Positions 43,669 to 53,377 of a stretch of DNA of 64,000 nucleotides are shown piece by piece. Source of the stretch: Leishmania infantum JPCM5 (Eukaryota; Euglenozoa; Kinetoplastea; Trypanosomatida; Trypanosomatidae). The stretch lies in NCBI RefSeq assembly GCF_000002875.2, contig NC_009419.2, positions 1,550,142-1,614,141 on the forward strand, given 5' to 3'. A program made the position numbers and the translations under genes. The notes under the pieces were generated by a model. That model saw nothing but the letters and a program-made list of their open reading frames with translations, did not search any database and was not told the origin of the DNA. Position 1 is the first letter of the stretch, and each line of letters opens with the position of its first letter.

Positions 43669-45664
43669 TATTGGCAAGACGGCGTGAGAAGAGCAAAGGC
43701 AAAAGGGAAAGCAACAGCATCAAAAGCATGTGCGTAGGCGATGATACCGCGTGTGCTGGAAAAGCGGAAGCAACTAGGATGGGGACGCAGATTCTCTGAC
43801 CCCTCAACCGCTCTTCCCACGCCCCGCCCCCTGTATCTCGGATGGTCTGCCGCTGTCTCGCTTCTACTCGCGTGCCGCGTCACGTTCTCCCTTCAATCTC
43901 CGCGTCCCTTTTTGATGATCGTTGCGGAGGCTCTTTTGGGCGCATAGGCGTACGTGTCAGGGGAGGAAGGAGGCGGAGGCAGTCAAGGAGGAAGTGATAG
44001 AGGAAGAGTAAGGGCACAAAGGTTGTCGACACGCTGCATGGCGCGGCCATGCGCCACGCGAGAGGTCTGGGGCCGGTATCTGCTTTTTCAGTTTTTTTTT
44101 CTCGGCGTGCCATCATCTGCGACTGGATTGCTCACCCGCCTTGTCTTCTCTCTGGGTTTCTCTGACGCGAAGGGAGAGTGTGGAGGGCTGGAACACAGAG
44201 AGGTCGAGGTTGGTGTTTAGGCAAGCACCCGCACGTAGTTGCTGCGAAGTCACGCGCTGATGCGCATCAGTGATGCCTTCAGCAGCCGACGCGAGGAGAG
44301 CTTCATCTTGTACAGTCTAAACACCTCGCAAAACGAAGAGGGACAACACCGCGCTAGAGGGCTCTTCAAGGATGTGTAGAGGCGACCTACCCTCTACATC
44401 CACCACCCACACCGGGTCACAAGAGAGGGAGACGAAAAGGAAAAAAATGAAGGAGAAGCTAACATGCCGAGTAGAGCGAGATCAAACAGAAGCAAGACTT
44501 TCCTGCACCTGTGTCTGACTGTGCATGTCTGCATTTGTATTTGCATGTGGTTCACGTTGCTGCTACCGACAGACACAGCTCGAGCTGGTGTTTACGACTT
44601 GACTGCCTGTTTGCCTGGGTACGGGCAGCGTCTTTTCTGCTTTTCCATTCCTGATTTTGGCTCGTCACTCCTTTGCTTGTGTGTGTGCACCTCGTGTATC
44701 TGCTGGTGCCCTTCGGTGACTGCAGGCGCTTCGCAAACGCCCTGTTTCTCCCCCTTTTTTCATGCCTGTTCGCACACGCACCGGTATGTTTTCCCGACTT
44801 TTCTTGACTGCGACGGTCCAAGATGCTCTCCCTCGTTCTTTTCTTTCGTCGCTCAGTGTGTTTGTATTATGTTCTGCCGCCCTCTTGCCGAGTTTCTTGC
44901 GAGTGCGCAATCGTGTGAACGGTAGACTTGCCTCGCCGGGCTTTTGTGCTTTGCTTGCTGAGCGGGAAAATTTTTTTATTTTGTTCTCTTTTCCGCGTAT
45001 GCTCCGGAATCGAGGAAGATGCGGATGGCAGGGAAGGCAAGATGAGTGGGGAGAGAGAGGTCGCTTGCATGACGGAGCGGCTTCCATGCGGGCTGCTCAC
45101 TCCTCCTTCCCTACCTCCCTCTTGCCTTTGCCCGTCGCTTCCTTTATTACCATTCCTCGCTCTGCCTTCCCCTTCTGAGAGTCATCTCGGTGACCTCTCA
45201 CTTGCCGTCTGTAGCCGTTTTGCTCCGCCAAATGGTATCCTTCCAGCGTTCACCTTCGATCTTGTCTCGAACAAGTGACCAACTTCGAAGCCCCAACGAT
45301 CAGCCGAACACGCGGCAACACAAAGCAGCCGCGGGGGCAACTAGTCGAGTCTTTTAGACCGGTGCACGTGTGCGGGCTGGTAGCTTACTCGTGGGCTGCA
45401 CCAGTTCGCTGTAGCATCCATTCCCATGTATCTGGTGCTATGCGAGAGCGTTGTTTTTTCAGGTCCCAGGGCGACTGCTTTCTGCGCCGGTGTGCCGCGG
45501 AATTCGCCGAGGCCCTTGCTTTCCATGTGGCCGTCACGCGTGGCGCGTGGGGCGACTAAGCTCCTTTCTTATGTGCGCCGTCTGTCGCCACATTCCCTCC
45601 ACCTTATTCTCCCGTGCCTTCTCTATCCTTCGCTGCGGCTCGCGCGTGCATCGCCGTAACACAC

Positions 45665-45668
<4 letters not shown>

Positions 45669-45696
<28 letters not shown>
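45669..45696 (+). repeat. (AC)14 microsatellite
   Basis: Fourteen uninterrupted AC units about 250 bp upstream of the helicase gene. Confidence 0.95.
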
Positions 45697-45700
<4 letters not shown>

Positions 45701-45819
45701 GAAAAGCACGAAAGGAAAACAGCAACGGAATCGCCGCTCGAGAAAGAAAGAGAACAATCACACGACCACCGGCACCGCCTCAACCGTGCCTCCCGTGCCC
45801 GCACTGCCGACCGCGTCCC

Positions 45820-45865
45820 TCTATACCTTTGTGTGTGCCCTCACTTCCTACCGCGCCCACTTTAG
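45820..45865 (+). promoter_or_regulatory. Probable trans-splice acceptor of the DEAD-box gene
   Basis: Pyrimidine-rich sequence ends in CCCACTTTAG, with AG at 45864-45865, 77 nt before the ATG at 45943. The tract contains several purines. Confidence 0.45.
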
Positions 45866-45942
45866 CTTCGAAGGCCTCAAGTGCCGTTGGTCGTGGTAGT
45901 GGGGGCACCTGTGTGGTGCTTCGCTGAGTCGCTGCCCTCGCC

Positions 45943-48036
45943 ATGGCGAACACATGGGAAACGATGAAGGGGGTCAAGCTTAGTGAGCCGACCCTCGCGT
46001 TCCTCCGCGACAACATGAAGTTCACGACAATGGCTCCTGTCCAGGCCCGCACCATTCCACTCTTCCTCACCAACTACGACGTAGTTGTGGAGGCCATCAC
46101 CGGCAGCGGCAAGACGCTCGCATACCTTATTCCGTGCCTGGAGATGCTGCTGCGCCCACGGTGCCGCGAGGTAGCAAAGGAGTACAAGAACGCTGTCTTC
46201 GCCGTTCTCGTGCTGCCATCGAGGGAGTTGGCGCAGCAGGTGTTTCAGATTGTAAAGCGCATGTTGCACTTTGTGACGAAAGAGTACAAAAACGGCAGCC
46301 CGGCGAACGGTCTTCCCGCCTACTCGTACCAGTGCTACATCGGCGGACGCGACATCAAGCACGACGTCGAGGAATTCAGCAAGCAGGGCGGCAACGTGCT
46401 AGTCGGCACACCGGGCCGCCTCTACGAACTGCTCGTCTCCTCCAAGCACGCGAACCTCTTTCACTTGAGTCAGTTCGAGCTTCTCATTCTCGACGAGGCT
46501 GATAAGCTGCTCGAGTTCGGCTTCCGGGCAAAACTGGATGCGCTGCTGAAGCGGTTGCCGAAGCAGCGCCGCACCGGTCTGTTCAGTGCGACGCAGACAA
46601 AAGAGCTGACGGAGCTGGCGCGGGCTGGGATGCGCAACCCGGTGTCGGTCACTGTCCGCATCAACTCCCTCAACTCCGCCGACAGCGACACTGCAAAGCC
46701 GCAGATACCCGAGCAGCTCTCTAACTTCTTCGCCTTCACGCGGGCTTCGCAGAAGCTGGACCGCCTCGTTGAGTTCCTGGCGTCGCACAAGGATGAGAAG
46801 GTGCTGGTGTATGTCATGACGTGTGCCAGCGTGGAGTGGCTCTACGAGGCGCTCTCGGCGGTACTGTGGAAAGACGAGGCGGACAACGTCTTCGCCCTCC
46901 ACGGCCAAATGAAATTGGAGAAGCGTCAGAAGGTGCACCGGCAAGTGACGAAGCGCTCGAGATGCGTGCTCGTGTGCACCGACGTGGCGGCACGCGGGTT
47001 GGATATCCCGGAGGTGGGCGTGGTGGTGCAGTACGACCCGCCGGTGGACCCCAACACGTTCATCCACCGCATCGGCCGCACGGCGCGCATGGGGCGCAGT
47101 GGTAAGAGTGTCGTCTTTCTCATGCCGCAGGAGCTGGAGTACATCAATTTCATGCGGCTGCAGAACGTACCTCTCCAGGCGCTAGACGGGGAGCGGGACA
47201 GCGTCGACGCCGCCAAGGATGCGGTGCGTAACATGAACGCGCGACGCACGCTGCTCAGCTCCGAGCTGCCGGATAAGCGGAAGGCGATTCACCAGGCGCA
47301 CCGTGAGAAGCAGCTGAGTCGAAGAGAGCGCCGCCAGCAGCTGCATGAGGCGCATCAAGCGATGGTTGAAGGGAAGAGCCAGCGACTTGCGAAACGGAAG
47401 GAGGTGCTGGGCGACATGTGCGCGAGTCCCTCCATTCTTGCGCTGCGGCGAGAGGAGTGCCGCAATGAGAAGCTGCTGAACCTCGCCACCCGGGCCTTCG
47501 TGTCGTTCCTGCGGGCCTACAAGGAGCACGAGTGCCGCTACATCTTTCAACTGCAGCTCATTGACCTCACCGACCTCACGCACGGCTTCGCGCTTTTCAA
47601 GATCCCCAACTGCGGTGAGATCAAGCGGATGCGTGTGCTGCGCATTCCTTTGCAGGACGAATTCGCTCCGTTTGTGAGGCAGATGGCTACTGAGCTGCGG
47701 GAGAAGCGGCAACGTGCTTCCGAGGAGCATTCAGCCGCGGCAGCTCTGGACGGCGGCGGCGATGACGGCCGAGACGCGAAGAGACACCGCACGGAGCGCA
47801 ACGAGAAGCTGGAGGCGCTGAAGCTGCTGAAGATGTCCAAGTCCGAACGCAGCCGCGCCTGGAAGCAGGCAGAGCTGGACGAGCTGCTCAAAGATAGCTA
47901 TTACGTGAAGATGGAGAGGCGCGGAAAGGTAAACCGGCACGTGGTGGACGAGAAGATGGGCGTGAAAGCAATCGAGAACTCTTTCATGAGTGCGCGAGAG
48001 CGAAAGGAGGCGCAGCTTGCCCGCAAGGCGCGCTGA
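45943..48036 (+). CDS. DEAD-box ATP-dependent RNA helicase, Spb4/DDX55 type
   Basis: This 697-residue protein probably remodels pre-60S ribosomal particles in the nucleolus. Helicase motifs occur in order: Q-motif region (MAPVQARTIP), Walker A GSGKT (Lys57), PSRELAQQ, TPGRL, LDEAD (Asp184-Asp187), SAT (215-217), and HRIGRTARMGR (from His375). The segment LPKQRRTGLFSATQTKEL and the following ARAGMRNPVSVTV are characteristic of the Spb4/DDX55 group. The C-terminal extension includes the Spb4-type DUF4217 region (about 495-566, with FVSFLRAYKEHECRYIF and the phrase DLTHGFALFKIP), followed by a Lys/Arg-rich tail. The start is the first ATG after the acceptor, and the motif spacing fits the family. 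Confidence 0.93.
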   Translation: MANTWETMKGVKLSEPTLAFLRDNMKFTTMAPVQARTIPLFLTNYDVVVEAITGSGKTLAYLIPCLEMLLRPRCREVAKEYKNAVFAVLVLPSRELAQQVFQIVKRMLHFVTKEYKNGSPANGLPAYSYQCYIGGRDIKHDVEEFSKQGGNVLVGTPGRLYELLVSSKHANLFHLSQFELLILDEADKLLEFGFRAKLDALLKRLPKQRRTGLFSATQTKELTELARAGMRNPVSVTVRINSLNSADSDTAKPQIPEQLSNFFAFTRASQKLDRLVEFLASHKDEKVLVYVMTCASVEWLYEALSAVLWKDEADNVFALHGQMKLEKRQKVHRQVTKRSRCVLVCTDVAARGLDIPEVGVVVQYDPPVDPNTFIHRIGRTARMGRSGKSVVFLMPQELEYINFMRLQNVPLQALDGERDSVDAAKDAVRNMNARRTLLSSELPDKRKAIHQAHREKQLSRRERRQQLHEAHQAMVEGKSQRLAKRKEVLGDMCASPSILALRREECRNEKLLNLATRAFVSFLRAYKEHECRYIFQLQLIDLTDLTHGFALFKIPNCGEIKRMRVLRIPLQDEFAPFVRQMATELREKRQRASEEHSAAAALDGGGDDGRDAKRHRTERNEKLEALKLLKMSKSERSRAWKQAELDELLKDSYYVKMERRGKVNRHVVDEKMGVKAIENSFMSARERKEAQLARKAR

Positions 48037-49242
48037 TCATCGCCGCAACACATCAGGGACAACACGCCGCATAGGAAAGGACGAAAAATCAGAGACAAGG
48101 AAAGACGGATCGTGCAAGCGCTGCAATCTTCGAACGCTTCCTCTCTGTGCGTGCCTTTCTCTCTTTCTTCCCACACATCTCCGCTGGAGTGGCGTTTCTG
48201 CTCCCAGCACCTACGCACTGCTGTCGATGCATTTGCAGCAGTATCATCCGCTACGCTACCTTGGTTTACCGCGAGAAAAGGAGCCGACAGACCTCATGAA
48301 AGAACGGCAGTCGGCAACGCTCGCGGGACAGTGTTGTCCGTGCCCTGAGCGAGAGAGAGAGACGCGAGTACATTAACTCGATTAATCAAGTTGGAGGGAA
48401 CGCATCGACGGGGTCAACTCTAATGTGCAGCGAAGCGTAGGTCAGACGCCGCAAGCGCGGGCTTGAGCACGAAAGTACAAACAAACGCAGCAGCACAAGC
48501 AGAAGGGAGAAGGAGGGGGGAGCTGAGCAAAGGAAGTACGCTGCAGCCGCGCTGACATCACTCACTCGTTGCACTACGATAGCGTTGGCGCATCGACTCT
48601 GGACTGCTTTTGAAGTGGGGGGCCCAGCTAGGTGTTACTCTTTTCTTGACCTTGTGTGCTGGCGTGCTGCGCAGACGACGACAGCCTGCGCGATGGCCTG
48701 CCTCGTTGGCTGTAGGACTCGTGATGGGGGATGCCGGCCGTCTTTGCCGCTCTTTGCCTCTGCACCGACGACCTCTGCGGGCCGGATGAGCGTTACCATC
48801 TTTCCACTCTCTCTTCCTTCTTCTTTACCGTTCGTGTCTCGCCTCTTCTCGGTACTTCTCTCACCGTGCAGCAGCGCGCGGCAGGCCAGGGATAGGGAAA
48901 GCATCCCAGCACCACTGCACGTGCGAAAGAAACGGAAGGCGAAAGCATACATTCACCGATTGAAACTCCTTCCACGCCGAAGCACACATCGGCGCAAACG
49001 CTTTGCCGGCGGACACTCTCTCTCTTTCACTGACCGGGATGCGCATCTCTGCGCATGAATGGACAGCGTAGCGTCAGCTCTGCCCTTCTCGTGCGCATCT
49101 GCCTCTCCTATTGCTGGCCGTTCACCGTCTTCCTTTCTCTGCGTTCTCACCCGCTTCCGCTTTTGCCATTGACTGTGACGTGCAAGAGGCCGCTCCTCGT
49201 GACTGTTATGTTGTGGGCTTATATGAGCTGGGGGCATGTGTG
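48037..49242. other. 1.2-kb spacer upstream of the J-protein gene
   Basis: No gene is recognised. The spacer is of mixed composition with a G-run near 48510-48520. The frame open from 49111 is the in-frame upstream extension of the J-protein and lacks an ATG. Confidence 0.6.
49121..49186 (+). promoter_or_regulatory. Probable trans-splice acceptor of the J-protein gene
   Basis: Pyrimidine-rich sequence (49121-49169) is followed by CAAG with AG at 49185-49186, about 57 nt before the ATG at 49243. This argues against a start further upstream. Confidence 0.5.
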
Positions 49243-50403
49243 ATGCTGAAGGATTACTACGCTATTCTCGATGTACTGCCCCACGCCTCCGGCGAGGAGA
49301 TTCGCCGCGCCTTCAAGCGTCTGGCGCTCCAGTTCCATCCGGACAAGATGGGCGGTGGCGCGGCGACAGAGTTGACCTCCACAGTAGATGCTGACAGGCA
49401 CCGTGTCGCCGCAAAGAGAGATGAGAATGCATCAGCCAACGCAAGCGTTGCGCGCTCAAATGCAGCGGCGGCCTCGTGCCAGCCCCTCTCGAGGGACTTC
49501 ACGGACATTCAAGAGGCCTACGAAGTCCTGGGTGACGTTGCGCGGCGCTATCTGTATGACATGAACTACCAAGAGCTGTTGGCCGTACAGCAGCAGCGTC
49601 AGCAGGAGGAGCGAAAGCGCTGCGACTCCCACGCACGGGCTGTGGCGGAGGCGGCTCGACAGGCCCGCGAGCGTGAGCGCTTGCAACAGCAGCAACAGAG
49701 CCCTCAACCGCGCAACATCAACACATTTTCCACAATGGAATCCATCGCCGCCGGGGGCCTTCGCGCCAATGCCCCTGGCTCCTCTCCGCCTCAGCACGGT
49801 GCACCCCATACTCTCGGGCGAGGAGCGGAGGACATCGGTGCCGCTTCGCCTACCCTGCCACCCGATGATGCGCCTCAGCGCAGGCAACCGTGTCAGAAGC
49901 TGGCGCCAGCAGAAAAAGAGAAGGATGGTGACTGTTCGCTAAGAGACCTTGAGCGCGATGCGGGTGGTGGCGGTGGTCTGTCGCAGGCTCGTTGCTGTTT
50001 CACCGCGCCGACCCGGCCACGCGAGGTCGGCAGCCGCCCCAAGGAGTGCCGAGCAAAGAGACACGGGTGCGAGCGCGATACTAACGAGCGTCTCACCTCG
50101 AGCCACACGCAGAGACGCCTCAGCTGTGCTGACACCAAGCACGCACGACAGCACATGGCAGCAACCGTGCCGGCTATGTTTGTGCTGTCGAGTTCCTTGC
50201 CGTTCAGTTGGGGTGAGACGTCCGCGCAGACGTGCCCGTCTGTAGTCGAACCTAGCGGCTCACGTGGGAGGCAGTGGCACCGTCACACTGCGCCGCGCAA
50301 CGACGGGGAGACTGAAGAGCCCGAGTTGCCGATGGAGTACTACTATCAGCGCTCTATCGAACGAACTCTGCGCGTGTTTTTCAGCGTGCCTCATGCAGAG
50401 TGA
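49243..50403 (+). CDS. DnaJ-domain (J-protein, class III) co-chaperone
   Basis: The 386-residue protein opens directly with a J-domain: MLKDYYAILDVLPHASGEEI, helix II AFKRLALQF and the HPD motif at 32-34, which stimulates Hsp70 ATPase. A Ser/Ala-rich insertion of about 45 residues separates HPDK from helix III (DFTDIQEAYEVLGDVARR, about residues 86-103). A Gln/Arg-rich charged helix follows (QQQRQQEERKR). The remainder (about 160-360) is low-complexity and Cys/Arg-containing, with no Gly/Phe-rich region or CxxCxGxG zinc repeats, so it is class III. The C-terminus has a better-conserved-looking patch, MEYYYQRSIERTLRVFF. Client and partner Hsp70 are unknown. The ATG at 49243 is chosen because the J-domain starts there. 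Confidence 0.88.
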   Translation: MLKDYYAILDVLPHASGEEIRRAFKRLALQFHPDKMGGGAATELTSTVDADRHRVAAKRDENASANASVARSNAAAASCQPLSRDFTDIQEAYEVLGDVARRYLYDMNYQELLAVQQQRQQEERKRCDSHARAVAEAARQARERERLQQQQQSPQPRNINTFSTMESIAAGGLRANAPGSSPPQHGAPHTLGRGAEDIGAASPTLPPDDAPQRRQPCQKLAPAEKEKDGDCSLRDLERDAGGGGGLSQARCCFTAPTRPREVGSRPKECRAKRHGCERDTNERLTSSHTQRRLSCADTKHARQHMAATVPAMFVLSSSLPFSWGETSAQTCPSVVEPSGSRGRQWHRHTAPRNDGETEEPELPMEYYYQRSIERTLRVFFSVPHAE

Positions 50404-50787
50404 GACATGGTTGTTTCTACGTTTCTTCTGCCTTTTCCTCCCTGCGCATTTTCTGTGACACTGCTTGGCTTGTTTTTGCTTAAGCTGTGTTGTTGAGTCC
50501 TTCACAAGTGGGCAATATGGATCGTGTGTGAGTATGTGCGTGTGTTCTTGGGCGGGCACGTGAGTTATCTCATATATGTGTGTGCATGTGCGTATGAATG
50601 CCCTATATATATATATACGGCTGTTTTGGTTTCCTTTTGCGTTTTCTTTTCTGCATCACCGCTAGACCTGACATCATGTACCATAGTCTTTTCTTTTGTT
50701 GCCTCTTTTCGGGCTTTGTTTGTACTGGGTGGAGCCCCCCTCCTCCCCCCCCGTACTTGCCTCCGTCTCCTTCCTTCACCTTTTTCC

Positions 50788-50813
50788 GGATTTCCGAGAA
50801 CACTCGGAAATCC
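50788..50813 (+). repeat. Perfect 11-bp inverted repeat, 4-nt loop
   Basis: The arms GGATTTCCGAG and CTCGGAAATCC are exactly complementary around the loop AACA. In RNA this would be a stable hairpin. It lies in untranslated sequence about 385 nt downstream of the J-protein stop. Confidence 0.95.
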
Positions 50814-50957
50814 AGAAGCCCTACTGCCGGGGCGGCAGCAGCAGCAGCAGACACACTCTTCTCTGTTCTCCTTGCGCATTGTGCGCACGCTCATTTTTGT
50901 ATTTTCTCTGTGTGTGCGTGCGGTGGCACTCATCCTTTTCCCACTGTGCTGCGCTTT

Positions 50958-50997
50958 GCGCTCGCCGGTGCTGTGGCGCCACAACACCGGCGAGCGC
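50958..50997 (+). repeat. Near-perfect 40-bp palindrome
   Basis: The arms GCGCTCGCCGGTG and CACCGGCGAGCGC flank the self-complementary core TGTGGCGCCACA, with one mismatched pair (C50971/A50984). As RNA it would form a very stable GC-rich stem of about 19 pairs minus one; as DNA it could extrude a cruciform. Confidence 0.95.
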
Positions 50998-51233
50998 AGG
51001 GAGGCAAACGAGGCAACAAACAGAATACGCAACTCGTCCCCGTCTTCTTGCTCAACTACAAGAAGAATGCGCAACGAAAAAAGAAACTCGCATACGCAGA
51101 GGGGTAGGGGAAGGCACTATCACAGTCAGGGAGAGGGTTTCACGGACTCAACTTCTTGCGATGACAGAACGTAGAACCACTGCTCAGCAGTTGGTGTATC
51201 GCGGGCGTGCGCCTCGTGCGCAACGACATGGGG

Positions 51234-51257
51234 TGCCCGCCCACGAGGAGGCGGGCA
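51234..51257 (+). repeat. 8-bp GC-rich inverted repeat
   Basis: TGCCCGCC and GGCGGGCA are complementary arms separated by eight bases. This is the third stem in the same spacer; alone it could be chance. Confidence 0.8.
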
Positions 51258-51445
51258 AGATTGAGGAGGCTGCGTACTTTTTACTCTTGTAAAGATGTGT
51301 GCCTTGCCCTCCGCCTTAGCGGCTTCCCTTGCGGATATGAATGCCCCCACCCTGCGAAGGAGGCGGCATCGCTCTAGCTCTTCTCTTTGCACGCACACGC
51401 AAATGCGCATACGCCTTTACGATTTTCCCATCTCCCCCAATGATG

Positions 51446-51472
51446 TTTTTTTTTTTCTCTTCCTTCTGGGAG
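51446..51472 (+). promoter_or_regulatory. Probable trans-splice acceptor of the small hypothetical gene
   Basis: A strong T/C tract (51446-51467) is followed by the first AG at 51471-51472, 25 nt before the ATG at 51498. This is one of the best acceptors in the window and supports the short downstream frame as a real gene. Confidence 0.6.
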
Positions 51473-51497
51473 CTAATCAAAGGCTAGGAAACCAACG

Positions 51498-51845
51498 ATG
51501 ACGACATCGACTCCATCGGCTGCGGCAGCTGGCTTCAAGGAGCGCACAGAGGCCGATATGGCCCTTCGATTCCTGAACCACTGCCTCAGCAACGCCGTGC
51601 AGGTGCACTATCTCGTCATCAGCTCCTTGCGAGGGGGCGATTGGAAAACCTCCACGCTTCTGGAAGCTGAGGCGCAAGCGTACATGCGTGCACTGCTTGC
51701 TGTGTATGCGGCCAGCAGCGGATTTCGACGCCAGCTCGTGTCAGGGGACTCCTTGTACTACCTTCAGTGCTTGACAGATGAGGCAACCCGGACCGATTTT
51801 GTGCGTGTTGCAGCAGCGCCGTCTTTTCCCTTTGCGTCTCCTTGA
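51498..51845 (+). CDS. Small conserved-looking hypothetical protein (115 aa)
   Basis: I do not recognise this protein. Evidence that it is real: an excellent splice acceptor 25 nt upstream, an ATG opening the frame, and protein-like, mostly helical composition, unlike the low-complexity frames of the spacers. After a short Thr/Ser/Ala leader comes a helical core, DMALRFLNHCLSNAVQVHYL, followed by LVISSLRGGDWKTSTLLEAE and AYMRALLAVYAASSGFRRQL. It has no signal peptide, transmembrane segment or cysteine cluster. The C-terminal ten residues (Ala/Pro/Phe/Ser) look less constrained. It could be a small subunit of a larger complex, but nothing in the sequence says which. Confidence 0.6.
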   Translation: MTTSTPSAAAAGFKERTEADMALRFLNHCLSNAVQVHYLVISSLRGGDWKTSTLLEAEAQAYMRALLAVYAASSGFRRQLVSGDSLYYLQCLTDEATRTDFVRVAAAPSFPFASP

Positions 51846-53377
51846 TAAGGGCGAGAGGAAAGTGATGCGACTGCTGCATACTCGGACACTCCCCCTGCTC
51901 CTGACGCCGCTGGTGGCGGAGATGCTTGTAGCGAAGAGTGCCGTGCGAGGTTGACCCCTCCGCATACCGGCTCTGGAGTGACTAGAGCACGCAAAAATAC
52001 ACACACACACACACAAACAGACTTATATGCAGATCGGTGAGGCAGAACATGGGGCCCCACAGCACTACAGTTTCCAACATATAGAGGCGCCACAGAGAGG
52101 AGGAGGCGCTACGGCGTGGCCGGGCATGCTTCTCGGGGAAGAGGGGATGAGACTGTCTCGTGCAGCTTGTGCGCGCGCGCCCCTCTCATTCAGCGGTGGG
52201 GCGGCGCAGGCTGTCTGCATCGGCCTATGTGCGTCTCTCTCACACGCTCTGCTTGAGAGCCTCATCGCTCTGGAAGCAGGGAAAGAAAAAAAAAGAATGG
52301 GCCGTGCGCTCTCTTGGTGTATTGCTCCATTCGCGTTTGTGCGGGTCTCCCCCCTCCTGTGTCTCCTCCTTGCCTGGCTGCATCGGCACCCATGCTTGGA
52401 GCGTATCATTCTCCTCGCCTTCTCTCCTTTTCGTTGTTGCTCTTCCTCTGTTGTCTACTCGACGTGTTTGAATGCGGGACGGATGGACGGCCAGAATAAA
52501 CGGCCGAAACACACGCGCACACACACTGCGCCACTGTGCACATACTCAAAGAGTGAGCGAGAGAGCGAGAGAGCGAGAGGGAGGGAGCGTGCAAAGTAAC
52601 AGGTTAGCAGACAGACAAACATACAAGCGTGCTCGCAGACACACCGTGCGCCAGCAGAGGCACAGAAACCCCTTCTCACAGACTTGCCCCTTCGGAGCTT
52701 TTTTTTGTTTCGGAAAGCCCCCCCCCCCCGCCCTCACACACACTCACACACAAACATCCAAATCAACCGCATGCAGAGTTTACTGGCACTGTAGCCAACA
52801 TTACTGAGGTTACTCCTTCGCATTGCCTTGGCCGTTTGTTTGTTTTTTCTCCTGCACAGTGCTCTACCATACATTATAGAGAAGATCAGCTCATATATAT
52901 ATATATATAGCACTAGTTTCTTCCTTGCCGACTGAGTGGTTGCACCTGCGGATGATTTGTCGGCCTTCCTATTGTTATTATTTTCCCTTCTGTTTTGCTC
53001 CGTTCCGGGCTGTTATTGTGCTGCGTCTTCTCTATCTGTGCTTCTTGTCCTGCAAGTGTGTTTGCGCGTCTTCTTCACTGCCCTGCTCATATTGCTCTCC
53101 TCTGTTTTTGTCTTTGCTCTTCATCTGCTCCTGCCTTGTAGCTCAAGTTGAGAAGCGCGTCGTTGTGCCTTGTTGCTGACGCGTGTGCCGGCGTAGACTG
53201 CTTGCACCTGCACTTAACGCAGCGCATGCCAGCGCCGCATCGAAAAGCGGCGGTTCACACGGAAGAGAAAGGAGGTAGGGAGGGTGGAAGCGCGGCTTTA
53301 GTGGCAGAGTTTGCTGTCTATTGCAATCAAAGCAGCCCCAATCACCTACCACACATAGACGCTGGTGCGATCACGTG
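51846..53377. other. 1.5-kb spacer upstream of the polo-box-like kinase
   Basis: Contains a (CA)n patch near 52000-52014, a GA-rich stretch near 52552-52590, a C-run at about 52718-52730 and an (AT)n run at 52890-52908. No gene is recognised. The kinase frame is open from 53321, but only through a TTG. Confidence 0.6.
53086..53141 (+). promoter_or_regulatory. Probable trans-splice acceptor of the polo-box-like kinase gene
   Basis: A pyrimidine-rich tract (53086-53138) ends in CCTTGTAG, with AG at 53140-53141, about 236 nt before the ATG at 53378. Confidence 0.45.

Larger units (their letters stand above)
43669..45942. other. 2.3-kb spacer between hydrolase and DEAD-box genes
   Basis: Mixed composition, with an AC tract at 45669-45696 and T-rich parts near 44630-44990. 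Open frames such as 44762-45178 and 45451-45927 have spacer composition and no known motif. I see no gene. Confidence 0.6.
50404..51497. other. 1.1-kb spacer with strong inverted repeats
   Basis: Between the J-protein and the small hypothetical gene. It contains an AT run at about 50604-50618 and three inverted repeats listed separately (50788-50813, 50958-50997, 51234-51257). No convincing gene; a 43-codon frame at 51161-51292 is discussed under rejected items. Confidence 0.6.

Noticed and set aside
43741..45927. Several open frames of 68-158 codons in the hydrolase/helicase spacer
   Set aside because: Overlapping, compositionally biased and without motifs; no frame stands out from the others.
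51161..51292. 43-codon frame beginning MTERRTTAQQ
   Set aside because: No polypyrimidine tract or good acceptor directly upstream, it contains one of the inverted repeats, and nothing similar is known to me; evidence is too thin to call a gene.
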